Positions 1-6,191 of a DNA stretch of 6,191 nt are shown piece after piece; the first letter of the stretch is position 1; every line of letters starts with the position of its first letter. The stretch covers positions 1 to 6,191 of the forward strand of contig DDLU01000107.1 in assembly GCA_002340305.1 (NCBI GenBank). Reading direction: 5' to 3'. Made by a program: the position numbers and the translations under genes. Under the pieces are notes generated by a model. The model was not told where the DNA came from and did no database searches. It worked only from the letters and a program-made list of their open reading frames with translations. This DNA is from Desulfovibrio sp. UBA2564 (lineage in GTDB: Bacteria; Desulfobacterota; Desulfovibrionia; Desulfovibrionales; Desulfovibrionaceae).

Positions 1-4
1 CATA

Positions 5-40
5 AGAAAAGCCGCTCCCGGAGTTACCCGGAAGCGGCTT
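5..40 (-). terminator. Intrinsic terminator downstream of the HU gene
   Basis: Read on the minus strand, positions 40 to 28 pair with 21 to 9, giving a 13-bp stem (one G-T wobble) with a 6-nt loop, followed by TTTTC. It begins 24 nt beyond the HU stop codon. The plus-strand reading is followed by ATAAAAT rather than a T-run, so it should act mainly for the HU transcript. Confidence 0.85.
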
Positions 41-64
41 ATAAAATCTTCTTAAGAACCAGAA

Positions 65-337
65 TTATTTAACTGCGTCCTTGAGGAATTTTCCGGGAGT
101 GAATTTTACGCCACGGGAGGCGGGAATCTGAATTGCTTCGCCAGTCTGGGGGTTGCGCCCGGTGCGTGCGGAACGCTCAACAGTTTTGAATGTACCGAAA
201 CCGGTAAGGGTAACGTTGCCTTCTTCTTTGAGGCCGTCTTCGATTGCGCTGAGAACACCATCAAGTGCTGCAGAAGCATCTTTTGCGCTCAGTTCCAGTT
301 TTTCCCGGATTTTCTTAACAAGAACAGTTTTACTCAT
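65..337 (-). CDS. HU-family histone-like DNA-binding protein (90 aa)
   Basis: This is a small basic nucleoid protein of the HU/IHF family, which binds and bends DNA as a dimer in the cytoplasm and acts in chromosome compaction, replication and repair. At 90 residues it is the standard HU length. The N-terminal helical half (about residues 1-40) is followed by the family core GFGTF (46-50) and the DNA-binding arm, whose tip carries RNPQTG (61-66). P63 is the proline that intercalates into the minor groove in HU/IHF. The C-terminal part has the usual ending KFTPGKFLKDAV. I chose the ATG at 337 because AAGGAG (349-344 on the minus strand) lies 6 nt upstream; an in-frame TTG at 352 would overlap that ribosome site. 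It is monocistronic in this window, with its own terminator and a long leader. HU and IHF are hard to separate by eye; the general form looks like HU, so I give no specific hup symbol. Confidence 0.96.
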   Translation of the reverse strand: MSKTVLVKKIREKLELSAKDASAALDGVLSAIEDGLKEEGNVTLTGFGTFKTVERSARTGRNPQTGEAIQIPASRGVKFTPGKFLKDAVK

Positions 338-360
338 ATTAAACTCCTTCAAAAGTATTT

Positions 361-390
361 TTTCCGCACTCAGGCGGCGGATTTCCGCAC
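361..390. repeat. Direct repeat TTTCCGCAC, two copies 21 bp apart
   Basis: TTTCCGCAC occurs at 361-369 and again at 382-390. The 21-bp period is about two helical turns, so both copies would face the same side of the DNA. Within it, GCGGA-TT-TCCGC (377-388) is also a short inverted repeat. It lies 24-53 bp upstream of the HU start codon, in the HU leader. It could be a regulator site or chance; I recognise no matching regulator. Confidence 0.35.
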
Positions 391-510
391 CCCTAGAAGC
401 CCACTACACCAGAAATTTAGAAAAAGCCATAGCGAAAAGATGATCTTAACCTTGGAAAATATTATATTCAGTAAAATACACAAAAAGGAAACTTTTCGCC
501 GGTGCAGCGG

Positions 511-527
511 GCCCTGTAAATCAGGGC
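511..527 (-). other. Perfect hairpin in the HU leader
   Basis: GCCCTG (511-516) and CAGGGC (522-527) form a 6-bp perfect inverted repeat with a 5-nt loop. It lies just downstream of the predicted minus-strand promoter (-10 at 544-539), so it would be at the very 5' end of the HU transcript. No T-run follows on either strand, so it is not a terminator. It may stabilise the mRNA 5' end or be an operator. Confidence 0.45.
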
Positions 528-538
528 GGAATGGGCGA

Positions 539-566
539 ATTACAAGCATTTGCGAATGATTGTCAA
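539..566 (-). promoter_or_regulatory. Sigma-70-like promoter for the HU gene
   Basis: On the minus strand TTGACA (566-561, 6/6 to consensus) is followed after 16 nt by TGTAAT (544-539, 5/6 to consensus). This is the best minus-strand promoter match I found between the two genes. It implies a leader of roughly 195 nt before the HU start codon, which is long for a small housekeeping gene. Confidence 0.6.
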
Positions 567-630
567 GTGGATTAACCCAAAAGAGTTGATTTGTCACAAA
601 ATTAGCTAAACCGACACTGCAATCACATAT

Positions 631-656
631 ATAAAAAAAAGGAGCATTTTTTTTAT
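631..656. repeat. A/T inverted repeat upstream of the groESL promoter
   Basis: ATAAAAAAAA (631-640) and TTTTTTTTAT (647-656) are perfect 10-bp inverted arms around GGAGCA. The right arm ends 9 bp before the TTGACA at 666, the place where an A/T-rich UP element contacts the RNA polymerase alpha subunit. It could also act as intrinsically bent DNA, an HU/IHF-type target or a weak insulator between the divergent genes. The inverted repeat is seen directly; the roles are inference. Confidence 0.5.
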
Positions 657-665
657 CTCCCGGTG

Positions 666-693
666 TTGACATATGCGCTCACTGTCTTAATTT
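666..693 (+). promoter_or_regulatory. Sigma-70-like promoter upstream of groES
   Basis: TTGACA (666-671, 6/6) is followed after 16 nt by TAATTT (688-693, 3/6). The -10 is weak and other placements nearby are possible. A/T-rich DNA lies directly upstream. If used, transcription would start near 700 and the groES leader would be about 120 nt, beginning with two small hairpins. Confidence 0.45.
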
Positions 694-699
694 ATTTCA

Positions 700-738
700 G
701 CTTCTGTGGAAGCATCCGGCCTGCTGAGATACGCAGGC
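700..738 (+). other. Two tandem hairpins in the groESL leader or operator
   Basis: The first hairpin is GCTTC (700-704), loop TGTG, GAAGC (709-713). The second is GCCTGC (719-724), an 8-nt loop, GCAGGC (733-738). Both have perfect stems of 5 and 6 bp. They lie between the sigma-70-like and sigma-32-like promoters, and the second ends at the edge of the sigma-32-like -35. They could be operator sites or RNA structure; neither has a T-run, so they are not terminators. Confidence 0.45.
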
Positions 739-768
739 TTTGAAATTTAAAAGTATGATCCGCCATAA
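739..768 (+). promoter_or_regulatory. Sigma-32 (RpoH)-like heat-shock promoter of groESL
   Basis: TTTGAAA (739-745) matches 6 of 7 positions of the sigma-32 -35 consensus CTTGAAA. After 15 nt, within the allowed 11-16, CGCCATAA (761-768) resembles the -10 consensus CCCCATNT. The start point would be near 775, leaving a leader of about 45 nt. Its position ahead of groES fits classical heat-shock control. The match is by eye and unscored. Confidence 0.55.
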
Positions 769-820
769 ATTCGCGGATTACTTATCTTATCTAAAAAAGT
801 TTATTTATTCTGGAGGAACC

Positions 821-1093
821 ATGAATCTCAAGCCGTTACAGGATCGTGTACTCATTAAGCGTGTTGAAACCGAGCAGAAAACCGCCAGCGGCATCATCAT
901 CCCCGATTCCGCAAAAGAAAAACCCATGAAAGGCGAAGTTGTTGCTGCCGGTCCCGGTAAAGACAACACCCCCATGACAGTTAAAGCAGGCGACGTAGTT
1001 CTTTTTGCTAAATACGCTGGTAACGAACTGAAAATCGATGCTGACGAATTCATCATCATGCGTGAAGATGAAATCCTCGCAATCGTCGAATAA
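821..1093 (+). CDS. groES: Co-chaperonin GroES (10 kDa, 90 aa)
   Basis: GroES is the heptameric lid of the GroEL folding chamber in the cytoplasm. It binds the GroEL apical domains and closes the cavity in an ATP-dependent cycle. The N-terminal [11 protein letters not shown] (4-14) is the family signature, followed by the mobile loop with the GroEL-binding hydrophobic tripeptide III (25-27) after SG. The C-terminus ends DEILAIVE, as usual. At 90 residues it is shorter than E. coli GroES (97). By eye the loss lies mainly in the roof beta-hairpin after GPGK, where about five residues, including the E. coli ENG turn, are absent. The ATG at 821 has GGAGG (812-816) just upstream; an in-frame TTG at 740 would add 27 unconserved residues and overlap the heat-shock promoter, so I reject it. 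groEL follows after 46 bp with no terminator between, so the two form one operon. Confidence 0.97.
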   Translation: MNLKPLQDRVLIKRVETEQKTASGIIIPDSAKEKPMKGEVVAAGPGKDNTPMTVKAGDVVLFAKYAGNELKIDADEFIIMREDEILAIVE

Positions 1094-1136
1094 TATCCCC
1101 TTAATAAATTAATTTTTCCAGATCAGGAGAATATAA

Positions 1137-2726
<1,590 letters not shown>

Positions 2727-2751
2727 TTCTGATATATAGATTAGTTGAAAG

Positions 2752-2783
2752 GCCCGGCAACGTGAGTTGCCGGGCTTTTTTTT
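2752..2783 (+). terminator. Strong intrinsic terminator of groES-groEL
   Basis: GCCCGGCAAC (2752-2761) pairs perfectly with GTTGCCGGGC (2766-2775) across a GTGA loop, a GNRA-type tetraloop, and is followed by eight T's (2776-2783). The stem starts 25 nt after the groEL stop. This is a textbook rho-independent terminator. Confidence 0.95.
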
Positions 2784-2845
2784 GTTCCTCCGGCAGGTAA
2801 AGAAGAAACCTTTAGCAAAATATAACCACAGGACTGCCTGAGCCC

Positions 2846-2890
2846 AAAAAAAGGCCGCGCTCCCATAAGAAACGCGGCCTTAACTTTTTT
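2846..2890 (-). terminator. Terminator of purL, possibly bidirectional
   Basis: AAGGCCGCG (2851-2859) and CGCGGCCTT (2873-2881) form a 9-bp stem with a 13-nt loop. On the minus strand it is followed by seven T's (2852-2846), and the stem starts 23 nt after the purL stop. On the plus strand six T's (2885-2890) follow after 3 nt, so it may also catch read-through from groEL. The two genes converge here with about 60 bp between the two terminators that holds nothing I recognise. Confidence 0.9.
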
Positions 2891-2904
2891 ACTTAACTAA
2901 CAGA

Positions 2905-5883
2905 CTACCAGTTCAAGGTTTCCTTGAAAGCGGTAGCAAGTTCTTCAGTCTTGCAACGGATAATGCCCTCGGAACCTTCCATGAGGCCGAAGGAGTTGCC
3001 GCCCATGGTCATACCGATGCGCTGGCAGATCTGACCTGCGAAGAGTTCTTCAAACTTACGTGCATTCTCAGGAGCCACGGTCACTGCAAAGCGGGATGCG
3101 GACTCACTGTAGAGCACGGACAGAGTGGACATGCCATACTCTGTGGGAACGGAGCAAAGGTCAACTTCACAACCGATGCGACCGCCGAGAGACATCTCAG
3201 CCAAAGCCACACCCAGACCACCGTCAGAGAGGTCATGGCAGGAAGTTACCAGACGCTGCCGCATAGCCTGATTAAGGGTCATGTAGCGAGTCTTCGCGGT
3301 AAGCGCTTCAACATGAGGCACCTTGTCATGTACAAAGCCCAGCTGGGAAGCGATTTCAGAACCACCCATTTCGTCGCGGGTCAGACCAAGCACGTAGATA
3401 AACTCACCGGGCTTCTTGAAGTCGGAAGTCACGCACATGTTAACGTCCGGAACAATACCGACAGCGGAGAAGAGTACAGTCGGCGGGATGGAAATCTTCA
3501 CGCCGCCGCCCTTGTAGTCATTCTTCATGGAATCCTTACCGGAGATGCAGGGCACCCCGAAAGCACGGCAGAAGTGGGATAGGGCCTGGTTGGCACGCAC
3601 AAGCTGAGCCAGCTTGTAGTGACCGTCAGGAGTGGATTCAGACTGGACTGGATCGCACCAACAGAAATTATCGATACCGGCCATATGGGAGATGTCACCA
3701 CCGACAGCAACCGCGTTACGGATAGCTTCGTCAACAGCGTTAGCCATCATCCAGTAGGTATCGAGATCAGAGAATTTAGGGCAGATACCATGAGATACGA
3801 CCAGACCTTTGTCATCATCAAAGTCAGGACGCAGCACACCGGCATCAGCGGGACCGTCTTCCTCTTCACCGACCAGAGGCTTCACAACACTGCGGCCCTG
3901 AACCTCATGGTCGTACTGGCGGATAACGTATTCCTTACTGCAGATGTTCAAGCGACCGAGCATGTCTTTGAGCAGCCCGGTGTGATCTGCAACTTCGGGT
4001 TCTCCGGTAAATTCAATTTCTGGACGTTCCCAAACAGCTTTGAGCTGCATCTGGGGTACGCCGTCGTGCAGGAAGTCCATGCGCAGGCAGGCAACAGGCT
4101 TCTCGCCGTAACGAATGTTGTAGAGACCGCTGTCGGTGTAGGTACCGAGGGCGGTAGCGTCAACGTCCATTTCATCAGCAAGTGCCATGAACTCGTCCAG
4201 CTTTTCCGGAGGTACAGCGAGAGTCATACGTTCCTGCGCTTCGGATACAAGAATCTCCCAAGGCTTAAGACCGTCATATTTGAGCGGAGCCTTGGAGAGG
4301 TCGAGATCACAACCGCCGCTGTCTTCAGCCATTTCACCAACGGAGGAGGACAAACCGCCCGCGCCGTTATCTGTGATGGCATTGTACAGGCCCATGTCAC
4401 GGGCACGCATCAGGCAGTCATACATCTTACGCTGGGTGATGGGATCACCGATCTGGACCGCAGTTGCCGGAGAACCTTCGTGTAATTCCTCCGAAGAAAA
4501 AGTTGCGCCGTGAATACCGTCTTTACCGATGCGACCACCGGTCATAACTATGATGTCACCGGGCAGGGCTTTCTTCTCGTGGCTGAGACGACCTGCGGAT
4601 TCAACAGGCATGGAACCAACGGTTCCGCAGTAAACCAATGGTTTACCGAGGTAACGCTCATCAAAAACAATTGATCCGTTCACAGTGGGAACACCGGACT
4701 TGTTACCACCGTGCTCAACACCTTCACGCACGCCTTCAAATACGCGGCGGGGGTGCAGCAAACGCGGGGGCAATTCACCTTCGTGGAAAGGAGAAGCAAA
4801 ACAGAATACGTCGGTGTTACAAAGCAGGTTAGCACCCAGTCCGGTACCCATGGGGTCACGGTTAACCCCGACAATGCCGGTCAATGCTCCGCCGTAAGGA
4901 TCGAGAGCAGAAGGACTGTTGTGGGTTTCCATCTTTACACAGACATTAAGCTTATCGTTAAACTTAATGACACCTGCGTTATCTTTGAACACGGAAAGGC
5001 AGAAATCATCTTCGCCCTTTTCAGCGCGGATCTCCTTGGTGGTGTTCATAATGCAGGTCTTGTAAAGGCTGTCTACTGTGGATGATACACCGGTTTCCTT
5101 GTTTTCGTACTCAATCTTGGAGGCAAAGATTTTGTGTTTGCAATGCTCGGACCAGGTCTGGGCCAGTGCTTCAAGCTCAGCGTCAGTTGGCTGGGCGGTA
5201 AGTCCCATCTCTTCACGCTGTTTAGCCACTTCCTGATCAGCATAGTAATCACGGATGCAATGAAACTCTTCAAGGCTCAAAGCAAGGGTGTTGTCGCGGC
5301 TGAAAGCCATCATCTCCTCATCGGACATAGCCAGAAGGTCGATAGTCATAACTTCATCGCTGGCCTGACCGGTAACCCGGGCAGCCTTGGCTTCAAAACC
5401 GGGAGACTTAACCCACTCATCTGCGGAACGGATTTCGTAACGCTGGATGAGTTCGTTAGCGAGCAGGTCCTTGGCAATGTGGCTGACCTTTTCCAGACCG
5501 AGGTCTTCAGCGAAAAGATATTGGGTAGAAGTATAGACCTTCACCGCTTCCACATCTGCGGGTTCAGTAACAAGAATTACTGATTCCTTGGCGGTACGAC
5601 CTTCGTTGTCGGTAACACCGGGACGAAAGCCCACTTCAAGGTTCCAGGCGAAATCCTTAGCCAGAGGTTCCAGCGCAGGAGTATGCAGGACCGGGTCGTG
5701 CAGAACTCCCAGTTCCAGAACCTTTTCGATTTCGTCTTTTTCAAGACCTTCTACAGTATATACCTTGATGGTCCGGACTTCACCGGCATCAATACCGAGT
5801 TCTTCTTTGATCTTATTGGAAACTTTATGACCGTGGACATCACGGACATGGTCTTTAAGTGCGACCTCGACACGCCAGAGCAT
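2905..5883 (-). CDS. purL: Phosphoribosylformylglycinamidine synthase, PurS-PurL fusion (992 aa)
   Basis: FGAM synthase performs the fourth step of de novo purine synthesis in the cytoplasm: FGAR + ATP + ammonia (from glutamine via PurQ) to FGAM. Two PurS-like units come first, about residues 1-75 and 80-155; the second ends with the PurS-like LLANELIQRYEI (140-151). The linker carries SEHCKHK (245-251), the family signature with its conserved histidine. Two AIR-synthase-type halves follow. The first has METHNSPSALDPYGG (318-332), GGRIGKDGIHGATFSS (449-464) and TDNGAGGLSSSVGEM (504-518). The second has NAVAVGGD (723-730), ISGKDSMK (780-787) and SCHDLSDGGL (881-890). It ends at residue 992 without the C-terminal glutaminase of the roughly 1,300-residue enterobacterial enzyme, so a separate PurQ must supply ammonia. 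Small PurL proteins without PurS are about 600-740 residues. The ATG at 5883 has AAGAGGAGA (5897-5889) 5 nt upstream. It follows a GGDEF gene by 32 bp and ends at its own terminator. One unusual point is HNSP where many homologues have HNHP. Confidence 0.95.
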   Translation of the reverse strand: MLWRVEVALKDHVRDVHGHKVSNKIKEELGIDAGEVRTIKVYTVEGLEKDEIEKVLELGVLHDPVLHTPALEPLAKDFAWNLEVGFRPGVTDNEGRTAKESVILVTEPADVEAVKVYTSTQYLFAEDLGLEKVSHIAKDLLANELIQRYEIRSADEWVKSPGFEAKAARVTGQASDEVMTIDLLAMSDEEMMAFSRDNTLALSLEEFHCIRDYYADQEVAKQREEMGLTAQPTDAELEALAQTWSEHCKHKIFASKIEYENKETGVSSTVDSLYKTCIMNTTKEIRAEKGEDDFCLSVFKDNAGVIKFNDKLNVCVKMETHNSPSALDPYGGALTGIVGVNRDPMGTGLGANLLCNTDVFCFASPFHEGELPPRLLHPRRVFEGVREGVEHGGNKSGVPTVNGSIVFDERYLGKPLVYCGTVGSMPVESAGRLSHEKKALPGDIIVMTGGRIGKDGIHGATFSSEELHEGSPATAVQIGDPITQRKMYDCLMRARDMGLYNAITDNGAGGLSSSVGEMAEDSGGCDLDLSKAPLKYDGLKPWEILVSEAQERMTLAVPPEKLDEFMALADEMDVDATALGTYTDSGLYNIRYGEKPVACLRMDFLHDGVPQMQLKAVWERPEIEFTGEPEVADHTGLLKDMLGRLNICSKEYVIRQYDHEVQGRSVVKPLVGEEEDGPADAGVLRPDFDDDKGLVVSHGICPKFSDLDTYWMMANAVDEAIRNAVAVGGDISHMAGIDNFCWCDPVQSESTPDGHYKLAQLVRANQALSHFCRAFGVPCISGKDSMKNDYKGGGVKISIPPTVLFSAVGIVPDVNMCVTSDFKKPGEFIYVLGLTRDEMGGSEIASQLGFVHDKVPHVEALTAKTRYMTLNQAMRQRLVTSCHDLSDGGLGVALAEMSLGGRIGCEVDLCSVPTEYGMSTLSVLYSESASRFAVTVAPENARKFEELFAGQICQRIGMTMGGNSFGLMEGSEGIIRCKTEELATAFKETLNW

Positions 5884-5915
5884 GGCTATCTCCTCTTAAT
5901 GATTAAAGCCCGGAC

Positions 5916-6191
5916 CTATTTGGCCCAGACCAGTACATTTCCGCCTAAATCCTTGGCTTCATATGTAGCTTTGTCAGCGCGGTTCAACATGCTGGCGGAA
6001 GTATCCCCTTCCTTAAGCACAGTAAGCCCGCCACTGATGGTTACCTTGCCAGAAAATTTCTTCTCCACCCGCAGTCTGACCCGGTTACCGATACGTTCCA
6101 GTGCCTCTTCCCGGACCTCAGTAACAATGACCCCGAATTCATCCCCACCGTAACGGCAGGGAAAGTCCATGCCGGAACGGAGTTCATTACG
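5916..6191 (-). CDS. GGDEF-domain protein, C-terminal fragment (probable diguanylate cyclase), 5' end outside window
   Basis: The reading frame is open to the window edge at 6191, so only the last 91 codons are seen. They encode the second half of a GGDEF domain, which in active enzymes condenses two GTP to cyclic di-GMP. The active-site motif GGDEF is intact within FPCRYGGDEFGVIV. It is followed by the usual beta strand VTISGG, the helix motif NRADKATYEAK and the closing GGNVLVW. The I-site position five residues before GGDEF reads SGMD rather than RxxD, with the arginine one residue further upstream (RSGMD), so product inhibition may be altered. Any N-terminal sensory or membrane part lies outside the window. 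purL starts 32 bp downstream on the same strand with no terminator between, suggesting co-transcription. An in-frame ATG at 6170 falls inside the domain and is not the start. Confidence 0.92.
   Translation of the reverse strand, partial: RNELRSGMDFPCRYGGDEFGVIVTEVREEALERIGNRVRLRVEKKFSGKVTISGGLTVLKEGDTSASMLNRADKATYEAKDLGGNVLVWAK

Larger units (their letters stand above)
338..820. other. Divergent control region between HU and groES
   Basis: This 483-bp stretch has no protein-coding gene that I can support. It separates two outward-reading genes and holds the leader and promoter of HU on the left and those of groESL on the right, annotated individually. A perfect TATAAT also occurs on the minus strand at 466-461. 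It lacks a recognisable -35 at normal spacing, so it is only a possible second HU promoter. No CIRCE operator (TTAGCACTC-N9-GAGTGCTAA), which often controls groESL, is present. Confidence 0.8.

Noticed and set aside
361..372. CCGCACTCAG as half of a CIRCE operator
   Set aside because: CIRCE needs TTAGCACTC paired with GAGTGCTAA at 9-bp spacing; only a GCACTC core is present and no partner arm follows.
545..570. Fur-box-like stretch around GAATGATTGTCA
   Set aside because: Only a partial, asymmetric match to the Fur consensus; it is better explained as the TTGACA -35 and spacer of the minus-strand promoter.
370..672. 100-codon minus-strand open frame in the HU-groES gap
   Set aside because: It covers the promoter and hairpin signals, runs through A/T tracts, has no ribosome site of note, and its translation resembles no family I know. 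Most likely a chance open frame.
740..820. N-terminal extension of GroES starting at TTG 740
   Set aside because: The added 27 residues are not part of the GroES family, the frame overlaps the sigma-32-like promoter, and the ATG at 821 has a proper GGAGG site.
1101..1112. TTAATAAATTAA inverted repeat between groES and groEL
   Set aside because: Short and purely A/T, with no stable stem. Not a convincing terminator or processing site.
3619..4485. 288-codon plus-strand open frame opposite purL
   Set aside because: It lies wholly antisense to well-conserved PurL coding sequence, with no recognisable domain and no promoter or ribosome site seen. It is a shadow of purL codon bias, as are the other plus-strand frames across 3060-5830.
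5899..5937. Possible terminator between the GGDEF gene and purL
   Set aside because: Only a 5-bp stem with a G-T pair can be drawn (GGGCC/GGTCC), overlapping the GGDEF stop and followed by GGGCTTTAATC rather than a T-run.

Overview
This is an ordinary chromosomal housekeeping segment from a Gram-negative-type bacterium of intermediate GC. My best guess is a deltaproteobacterium/Desulfobacterota, near the moderate-GC marine relatives of Desulfovibrio. That guess rests on family resemblance: a PurS-PurL fusion of about 990 residues without a glutaminase domain, the groES-groEL sequences, and a sigma-32-like promoter. No rRNA or other decisive marker is present. I see no mobile element, CRISPR array, tRNA or rRNA, and no convincing new multi-gene system.

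Layout. At the left end a gene for an HU-type nucleoid protein (65-337, minus) is followed by its own intrinsic terminator (5-40). A 483-bp control region (338-820) separates it from the divergent groES-groEL operon (821-2726, plus). I find no protein gene in that region. It holds a minus-strand sigma-70-like promoter facing HU, an A/T inverted repeat, a plus-strand sigma-70-like promoter, two tandem small hairpins and a sigma-32-like promoter facing groES. A strong terminator with a GTGA loop ends groEL (2752-2783). A second, bidirectional-looking terminator (2846-2890) ends the convergent purL gene (2905-5883, minus). Upstream of purL, on the same strand and only 32 bp away, is the 3' end of a GGDEF-domain gene (5916-6191, minus) that runs off the window.

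How the genes relate. GroEL and GroES form the ATP-driven folding chamber; HU compacts DNA. These are highly expressed housekeeping functions reading outward from a shared control region. PurL catalyses the fourth step of de novo purine synthesis and would need a separate PurQ glutaminase encoded elsewhere. The GGDEF protein would use GTP to make cyclic di-GMP if active, and it appears to be co-transcribed with purL.

Points most worth a second look: GroEL lacks the usual GGM-rich C-terminal tail, while its partner GroES has a shortened roof loop, so both poles of the chamber appear trimmed. The groESL control region lacks a CIRCE element but carries stacked hairpins and two promoter types. 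PurL carries two PurS-like units in tandem and has HNSP where many homologues have HNHP. The GGDEF gene is linked to purL and has an out-of-register inhibitory site.
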